DNA of 64,000 nucleotides. Source: Paulinella micropora (lineage: Eukaryota; Cercozoa; Imbricatea; Euglyphida). The translations under genes were made by a program, and so were the position numbers. Below, piece by piece: positions 57,715 through 64,000 of this stretch. The DNA lies in the NCBI GenBank assembly GCA_009731375.1, contig BJOX01000294.1, positions 1 to 64,000 on the forward strand. Reading direction: 5' to 3'. Under the pieces are notes generated by a model. The model saw nothing but the letters and a program-made list of their open reading frames with translations, did not search any database and had not been told where the DNA came from. The stretch's first letter is position 1, and each line of letters opens with the position of its first letter.

Positions 57715-59047
57715 TTGCCTGCCGCAAAATTGCTTGAGGTAGTGCCCGATTTTGCTCGTAATGCTTGCCTTTACTCTGCCATTGAACTGCCTCCCGATAT
57801 CAAACCACAAGACAAGAAGGCAGCAAGAGAGAAAGAGATACAGCAGCAGGAAGAGTTGAGATCGTTCGAATGGGTGAGAGAGACAGAGGCGAGAAGAAGC
57901 GGCAGTAAAATAATACCACTAACATGGGTAGATACGGTAAAGCCAGACCCTAAAGGTGGTACTTATTGCAAGGCTAGAACAGCAATAAGAGGAGATTTCA
58001 TGGAACCTGGTATTCATTTTAATGCTAAACGTACATATTCTCCACCTGCTTATCACCGCACATTTCTCATGTTTGTTGCGCACGCTGCTGTTCATAATAG
58101 AGATTTGAGGCTTGTTGACTTTGTCACTGCATACTGCACGCTATCATGCCTTACACTAACTACGCACGCCCCCCACCTGGTTTTGAGCGTGTTGGATGGG
58201 TGTGGCTCATTCTCAAAGCGTATTACGGTCACCCTGAATCAGGACGGCTTTGGTACGATGTTTTGAAATAGTTAGCGGTTAAGTTTGGGTTCAAGCCCCT
58301 TGCCATTGACAAGGCATCGTATTAATTCATGTAGATGATGGATTGCATGTAGCTAACGAGAAAGAACACCTTGAGTCAGTTAAATTCTTCCAGAAAAAAG
58401 GTTTGAGATGCAAGGACCTCGGTTTTGCCACATCGTTCAAAAACATTTCTCTCGATCATTTCGAGAATGTCATCCTTCTACACCAGAGGATTTATATTAA
58501 AGCCGTGTTGCTCAAGCTTGGCTATGACGGCGCTATTCCCGCCAAGTCCCCCAATACCTCTGATGTTGTCCGTCCTCTCAAGCCCGGACATCCCATTTTA
58601 GAGTATGATCTTCGTACTCTCATCGGTGTCTTACTTTTCGTAGCAGTCAACACTCAGCCTTTGATCGTTTGTGCTCTGAACATGGCAGCTTTGGATATGG
58701 TTCCGAACCCCCCTCGTGCGTATTCGCGTATCGATAAGATATGCAGGTTTTTGGTTACTCCTCGTGGGATTTTCTTTCGTAGAGCGGACAAAACCATCAC
58801 TTCGATGTGGAGTTATGCTAAACAGGGGGAGCGTAAGCACAGGCAATTTTCCGGGTCGCCCGTGATGGAATCGTTTCAGGACATTGACCCTACTCATTTA
58901 GCTCAGAACTCAGTAAAGCTCGGTGAAGGGGAAATTCCAAAGGAAATCAGGCAAAAGACCCTGTGTTCGGTTATTGCGATTCCGATTTCGCTTCTCGTGT
59001 TGAGGACAGAAGATCTCGAAGTGGCTTCATTTTCTTCTTTCACTTGA
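57715..59047 (+). pseudogene. Copia reverse transcriptase, frameshifted with stop
   Basis: WVDTVKPDPKGGTYCKARTA and LVDFVTAYC mark the fingers and first catalytic Asp. A frameshift near 58140 then leads to PPGFERVGWVWLILKAYYG and a TAG at about 58267. VLIHVDDGLHV holds the active-site HVDD (YVDD in most copia). The connection domain follows to 59047. A spacer frame at 57215-57676 precedes it. Confidence 0.85.
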
Positions 59048-59433
59048 CCCCGATTTCAGTTTTTTCTAAGTTGCAGTCCGTTGTTGCCAATTCGACTGTC
59101 GAAGCTGAAATTATAGCCGCGAATGAGGCGGTTAGGGAGGCAGAGGCCATTCGGAAGGTGCTAGTAGATATGGGTTATTTGCCGGGCACCATCCCGATCC
59201 TCGAGGATAACTCAGGAGCTATCTCATTGTCGGCTCGCAGCTTGGGTGAAAACCGTACTAAACACGTTGCAGTGCGTTTTCATTACTTGGTCGACAGGTG
59301 CCGTGCAAGGTTCGTGCAGTTGTACAAAATTGCGTCAAAGAAAAATTCAGCAGATTACCTGACTAAATCTCTTGCACTCCCGCAATTCTCGCCAATCTGC
59401 GAGCATGTCACTGTAGAAATGCCGATTGAATAG
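58963..59433 (+). CDS. Copia RNase H
   Basis: GYCDSDFAS, DRRSRSGFIF, SKLQSVVANSTVEAEI and LEDNSGAISL give the copia-type RNase H pattern with catalytic D, E and D. It lies in a frame shifted from the preceding RT. Confidence 0.88.
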   Translation: MFGYCDSDFASRVEDRRSRSGFIFFFHLTPISVFSKLQSVVANSTVEAEIIAANEAVREAEAIRKVLVDMGYLPGTIPILEDNSGAISLSARSLGENRTKHVAVRFHYLVDRCRARFVQLYKIASKKNSADYLTKSLALPQFSPICEHVTVEMPIE

Positions 59434-59818
59434 CTTTGCTTTGTTGTATTATGCATTCCGCACCATGCGTCATATGACATTATTGTTTGCTGTATTTTGA
59501 TTGATTGTGTATTTTGCTCTTGTCTCCTTTAATGTCTAAATATTTATCAACTAAACTCACTTTTGCTACATGAAACTCCGAAAAGCGAGGGGGAGAGAGA
59601 GCCACTGCTGTTATTGCGACATTAGAAGTTTATACATGTTACATAGATTATATCGCATGTGTCGATGATCTACTTTGCTATATAGACGTAATCGAAGTTA
59701 ATGTCATAATAATAGTTAATAGTAATAGTTATGACCAGACATATAGATTGTAAAGTAAGCTTAAGGATTATCTTTAATTATGTCACAGTTTGTACTAATC
59801 TAAAGTAATCAGGGGGAG

Positions 59819-60058
59819 TGTTAGACTATAGATTTGGTAACCAATATATCCATGTATTTAACCGGGTTATGCGGTTAGATCCCCTATCAGAATAACTAAT
59901 GCCAATCCACCTTAATGGACCGAGTGGGTATATCTGCCCCCATTAAGTGGGTCCAGTTATTGTTCTGTTATTAATACCTACCAATCGTTTTAGTCATCCG
60001 TTACTGTTGGGTAAAGTATAATTATTAAATTCATTCTTCGGTATATCGTAAGTCAATA
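59819..60058 (+). repeat. Copia 3' LTR
   Basis: It starts TGTTAGACTATAGATTTGG right after the purine tract and ends CAATA before GAGCA. Confidence 0.88.
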
Positions 60059-60063
60059 GAGCA
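60059..60063 (+). repeat. Target-site duplication GAGCA (right)
   Basis: It matches 51678-51682. Confidence 0.85.
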
Positions 60064-60300
60064 GAACTACAACTTTAATAAGAAAAGGCGCCAACAGAAC
60101 ATGCCGCGTAACACAGGACTGGCCGGATCGTAAATAATGGCGCTCTACTAGACACTTGGTCATTGCTCCTTACGAGCTCAACATAAGCCTCGGAGAATTT
60201 AATGATCTAACCTAACGAGGTCAGTGCTAACAACCACTTCTATTAATATATAGAAAGGGTAGCCAGAACTGAACCCCCAACATTGAATTGACCTTAAACT
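60064..60300 (+). repeat. Right flank of the copia insertion (older repeat) and spacer
   Basis: ACTTTAATAAGAAAAGGCGCC...AGGACTGGCCGGATCGTAAATAATGG matches 10663-10735. The rest shows nothing recognisable. Confidence 0.55.
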
Positions 60301-60311
60301 GTGACTGCTTT

Positions 60312-60314
<3 letters not shown>

Positions 60315-60400
<86 letters not shown>

Positions 60401-60629
60401 TGGGCCCTGTCGCCAGTTCGATTCCCGTCGGTGCCACCAGTATTTTCATTGAACATACCGATCCGTCTGGACCAGTATTTTCATTGAACATACCGGCCCT
60501 TCTGGAAGTGTTGGAACTGCCCTTGCGGGGGTTTCATTAGAGCTTATCGTCAATTCTTCGTACTCCCCTCATGGGTGAGACGATGGAGGCGCATGTGCAG
60601 AAATGCATCAGCCATTGACAGAGAAGCAC

Positions 60630-60665
<36 letters not shown>
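60315..60665 (+). mobile_element. SINE copy with its tRNA head replaced by a TTA array
   Basis: From ACCATCTGGGCCCTGTCGCC (60396) to AGAAGCAC (about 60630) it matches the SINE at 49.6 kb, including box B. Sequence before it is (TTA)n, so box A and the 5' acceptor strand are missing. A second TTA array is the 3' tail. Confidence 0.8.
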
Positions 60666-60886
60666 CATTACTTTTCATGTTTTCTCTTTTTGTATCTCTT
60701 GATGCCTCTTCCATTTTATCTCTTCTGCTTCCCACTCAGCTCTACGAGTAGCAAGTATTCTATTCAAACAGTGCCGCTTGCGTTTAACATATATATATAT
60801 ATATATATAAACGACTTTTAATAATGAAGAACGCTTTTTGTACCAAATGAATAGGTAGAATATCTGCCTTCAAGTTCACCGTAGGC
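60666..60886. other. Spacer, no gene seen
   Basis: It contains a short (TA)n at 60789-60808. Confidence 0.4.
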
Positions 60887-61070
60887 TCAGCTGACTGGTG
60901 ATTGTGCAACCTGCACGATTGGGCTGTGCACGTCGCCGTTACTATCACCGTTACTACTACTGTCTAACTGCTGCTGCAGGCCTGGCGATGACGGGGATTC
61001 CGCTTGCGGCTCTGACGTAGCAGTCTCAGTGTTTTCCCTCGCCTCCATGAGCTGCTCCGTGGTACTGTGA
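60887..61070 (-). CDS. Possible terminal exon, Ser/Gln-rich peptide
   Basis: From a TTTGCAG acceptor (61071-61077) the frame reads STTEQLMEARENTETATSEP, then SSPGLQQQLDSSSNGDSNGD, to a TGA at 60887. Its phase (one leading base) would fit a donor GCAGC-GTACGG in the GH26 exon, giving an alternative C-terminus. It could also belong to another gene. Confidence 0.3.
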
Positions 61071-61178
61071 CTGCAAATCGAATGTATTTCGAGCTGCCGA
61101 AAGGTCGCAGTTTACACGGTTGATCCATGAGAAAACTAACGCAGGCGAGAAACACCCTCGATGGTTGCTGCAGCAGAG

Positions 61179-63058
61179 CTAAATGTTGATATTGCTTTGC
61201 TTCCAGTAGCGCGAATTCCCGTACGCTGCACGGACTGACTCCGGGGTGTTCCATGAGTAGAGGAATTCCGACCACAGCATGAAATACTTCCACTTGGGCT
61301 GGGATTGCAAGCTGGCGACTGTTGGAATCTGGCCCACCTCTCCCAGTACCAGCGGTTTGTTCCCAGGTCGTGCGAGATCGACCATGGCTTGGTACCAGTC
61401 GGACTTCGGCTGCTGTGAGTCCCAGAAATCCACCGACACAACATCCACGTATGCATCTCCGGGGTAGTAGGATTGGACATGAGCGGGCAGGTTATCACTC
61501 CAGATATCCTGCAGATTCCACACCCAGGCTAGGTTGGTCAAGCCTTTCTGCACCGTTAGATAGTTGCGCGTGAAGATCCACAGCTTCCTGATTCCCGAGC
61601 GCCCTGCTCGGCCCTGCCACCAAGACCAGCCCATGTTCATTTCATGGAAAGGACGGAACAGCACCGGCACGCCCGCGTTCTTGAGGCGCTGCAGGTGTGG
61701 TACGATCTCGTCCAAGCGCGCCTTCCACTGGTTGTTCCTCGTCGTTCCCTCGGTTGTGAGCTCCGCCCACTGGCTCTCAGATAGGAAGTTATTGTCCCAG
61801 ATGTCATTATAATAGCACTTGGAAAGGTGCGGAGGACAGGCATGCCAAGTTAAAGCGACCAGAGACTTATGCGACCACTCCGTAATCGCCTGATCCATCA
61901 CTTTCGCCCGATTTTCCACATCCCACGGGTTGAATCCAAGCTCCCCGCCCCACAAGCCTGGGTACTGCCCCGTCCACTCCTACACCTGTGCTGTGTATCT
62001 ACTCGGGTTAGGATCTTCTTTGTTGTGCTGGCCGGTGATGATCTGACCATCGGGGATGGAGCGCAGGAAGTCTAGCAGCCGCCGCACCTCTGCCGATGAA
62101 CCCGGCCCCGGAGGCGGAGTGCCGCCTACAGTTAAGATTAAAAGGTGATAAGTTGTGTGCTTTGAAGAGAGTTCGCAGAGAGACTGCAAATGCTTTGGCC
62201 CATCGCAAGTCAGCGCTAGCAAGCAGTAGGTCCGAAAGAAGTGTCAAGCCAATGCAGCAAGATATCTGTGCAAAATGATTTCGGTTGTTTGTGCTGGTGC
62301 GTTTCATGTTTCTACCACTATGATGCCTTGAAAACCGAATCGTTAGTTTGGTGTACTGGGTGGACCATGGAATTCAAAGCAAAGAGTCTGATACCTTGTT
62401 GGCAGCATTTGAAGCGCAGATCCATGTCCCAGCCTGAGTTGGAGTCCGTCCGCCGCACCGAGACTTGCGAGCCCGAGGTAGTCACTGCGAACGTGTCGGG
62501 CCAAGTGTAGCCGCCGAGCCAGTTGGCTTTGCTGACTGTGGCTGGGCAGGTGACACTGGTGGACGCGGTGACAGTCTTGGAGTTGCTTCCAGTACTGCTG
62601 CCGACGCGCACCTCCACCTCAGTGCAAGTCTCTGGAACAAGACAACACAAATACATACATCCAGACTGATACGTACATGGATAAAGCATATCCATGCACA
62701 TGTATCATATCATACACATACACATATAAGTACATAGACATACATGCAAACATGCATGCATACATGCAACACTCAGATAAATACATACAAACACACATAC
62801 ATACATATAAACACATACAAACACTATCCTATCCTATCCTATCCTAATAGTATCTATCTATCCTATCTAAGCAACCGCGGGGCTTGCAGTCCCAGGAAGG
62901 GTGGCAAGTGGTCTTGATGGAGTCTGCGGGAGCCACGCAGCACACCTACATACATACATACATATATACATACATACATACATACCGTGCCAGAGACGCA
63001 AGTGTCGGAAAGAGAGCACGTCTCCCACTGGGGAATCACCTGTGCGGCTGCACCATGC
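61179..63058 (-). CDS. Secreted-type GH26 (beta-mannanase-like) glycosidase with Cys-rich modules, premature TAG
   Basis: Four exons are seen on the minus strand: about 63058-62986, 62945-62876, 62631-62395 and 62125-61179, all with GT/AG borders and matching phases. Order of modules: a Cys-rich piece (WETCSLSDTCVSG, TVCCVAPAD, CHPSWDCKPR); a Cys-bounded domain of about 75 residues (ETCTEVEVRVGSS ... SVTCPATVSKANWLGG ... VSVRRTDSNSGWDMDL, RFKC), probably carbohydrate-binding; a GGTPPPGPG linker; then the GH26 barrel. In the barrel IITGQH starts the fold, RPFHEMN carries the acid/base Glu, and PLVLGEVGQIP carries the nucleophile Glu. GH26 enzymes cut beta-mannans or related glycans. An in-frame TAG (61982-61980) interrupts the barrel between RYTAQV and EWTGQYP. 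The 5' exon with any signal peptide was not found. Confidence 0.82.
62636..62870. repeat. CATA and CCTAT arrays in a GH26 intron
   Basis: (ATAC)n at 62650-62820 and (TATCC)n at 62824-62848. Confidence 0.85.
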
Positions 63059-63061
63059 AAT

Positions 63062-63150
63062 AGTGATGGTGATGATAATGATGATGATAATACTTTGTTT
63101 GTCTGTCTGTCTGTCTGTCTCTCTCTGTCTCTCTCTCTCTTGGAGGGCGT
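63062..63150. repeat. GAT, TGTC and TC short arrays
   Basis: They mark the left side of the interval between the GH26 and Ulp1-like genes. Confidence 0.85.
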
Positions 63151-63219
63151 ACAAAAAAGTCTGAATATGTATGCAAAAGCACACATACCCGGGCAGCATT
63201 CGAAGCGTCTCTAGCGTCG

Positions 63220-63478
63220 CTAATATTACCACTTCGTCAACCCTGACTACCCCGCCTGCCTCGACCTCAACCCAGAGTGGCCAGACACGTCCCACTGCAC
63301 CCAAGGAACGAACCTCCACAACCAAGCCGCACACCATCCACCGCCCCGGCAAGCCCAAGAGCCCTCGACCGCACACGATGATGGCCCAGGTATCACCAAG
63401 CCATCCAAGGCCGGCCTATCCTCGATCTCTTCCACCGAACCCCCGTCCTCGGTTAGGAGCGGGGCTGGTCCTTCCTCA
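63220..63478 (+). CDS. Possible Pro/Ser-rich exon upstream of the Ulp1-like gene
   Basis: A frame reads NPDYPACLDLNPEWPDTSHC and later GITKPSKAGLSSISSTEPP before a CTCAG-GTATGAG donor at 63479. A second frame is Thr/Ser/Pro-rich. Which is used, and whether it joins the next exon, is unclear. Confidence 0.3.
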
Positions 63479-63494
63479 GGTATGAGAGGACTAA

Positions 63495-64000
63495 GCTATA
63501 TATAGTGGAGAAGGAGGGACTAGGTCGACCCAGGGGGACGGTGAACCGAACGCCACCACCAGCCCTCCACAACGACCTCTATCAGCATGGCTTCGCACGG
63601 CCTCTGATACAGCGGCTACCAAGAGTCTCCCCACGTACTACATCACCAAGGACGATCTCCTCATGAAGCAATGTCAACCAGCTGCAATTACTCTGATGGA
63701 CCAAGAAGAATTACAAACACTGGGCGACTCGGACGGCTGGCTGAACAAACCTCACCTGGATATTGGGTCGACTAGCCATCGAAGCTGCACCGAAACGATG
63801 TCTCATCCTTTCCACATTTGCGTATGAGAAGATGGTAAAGAAAGACCCTGAAAAATGGATCCACAGATGGATCAAACCACACTATACCCTATCAAACTTT
63901 GACCATATCCTGATCCCAATCAACATCCTAAAAGCCCACTGGGTAATGGTCATCCTCACGCGGGAGGCAAAGGAAAACGAGTCGCCGACGTATATGTTTC
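63495..64000 (+). pseudogene. Ulp1/SENP-like (C48) cysteine protease, frameshifted, runs off the window
   Basis: TLMDQEELQTLGDSDGWLN resembles the start of C48 domains (...L...WLND). After a one-base shift near 63755 the frame continues WILGRLAIEAAPKRCLILST, FAYEKMVKKDPEKW, then DHILIPINILKAHWVMVIL. That last part is the C48 pattern IPxN...HW with the catalytic His. The Asp and Cys lie beyond 64000. Such proteases remove SUMO-like modifiers; relatives are also carried by DNA transposons. Confidence 0.65.

Larger units (their letters stand above)
51683..60058 (+). mobile_element. Ty1/copia LTR retrotransposon, 8.4 kb, decayed
   Basis: LTRs of 244 and 240 bp flank gag, protease, integrase, reverse transcriptase and RNase H in that order, which is copia order. 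A 5-bp target duplication GAGCA borders it. The polypurine tract CAGGGGGAG (59810-59818) precedes the 3' LTR. GGTTATGAAGCC directly after the 5' LTR resembles the half-tRNA(iMet) primer site of copia elements. Frameshifts and stops break gag and RT, so it is not autonomous as assembled. The LTRs differ at roughly a dozen sites. Confidence 0.93.

Noticed and set aside
61136-61498. 120-codon ORF overlapping the GH26 exon
   Set aside because: It is a shadow frame of the GH26 catalytic exon.

Overview
The window is nuclear DNA from a eukaryote. It has GT-AG introns, a multi-exon ribosome-biogenesis gene, a decayed Ty1/copia retrotransposon, a tRNA-derived SINE and very long microsatellites. The lineage cannot be fixed from sequence alone. 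A Fanzor-type nuclease, a GH26 glycosidase and repeat-filled introns fit a microalga or other protist, or an early-branching fungus. The assembly is draft quality, with six long N gaps and seven 10-N gaps; at least three of the 10-N gaps separate unmerged overlapping contig ends.

Layout. 1-5.3 kb is GC-rich and intron-poor: an orphan 570-codon ORF, a short ORF, and a Fanzor/TnpB-family RNA-guided nuclease gene (minus strand) followed by a hairpin that looks like the end of its guide RNA, then a 176-bp tandem repeat. 5.3-11.7 kb holds diverged tandem repeats, a gene with paired Cys/His zinc motifs broken by a gap, a 181-bp satellite, the 3' end of a copia element and a 500-bp GAA tract. 12.0-27.3 kb is one minus-strand gene, DCAF13/Sof1 (11 exons, about 447 codons over 15.2 kb). 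29.5-49.3 kb is one plus-strand gene for an unassigned seven-helix membrane protein (24 exons, about 795 codons, all exon phases consistent). The two genes diverge from a shared 2.2-kb interval. 49.3-60.8 kb holds a SINE, inverted CAA/TTG arrays and an 8.4-kb copia element with LTRs and a GAGCA target duplication. 60.9-64 kb has a modular GH26 beta-mannanase-like gene on the minus strand and the start of a Ulp1-like protease on the plus strand.

Most interesting. (1) In both large genes, short pieces spanning an exon edge plus its splice site (or the stop codon) are copied several times into the neighbouring intron or 3' flank, often expanding into minisatellites. (2) Three dispersed repeat families are 5'-truncated, keep a constant 3' end and run straight into (TATC)n; two of them share the terminal motif CGAYATCTCAT, as expected for retroelements with a TATC tail. 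(3) A Fanzor gene shows the rearranged RuvC site and a strand-specific 14-bp hairpin with a GNRA loop 20 nt past its stop. (4) A nuclear group I intron remnant lies antisense inside a DCAF13 intron.
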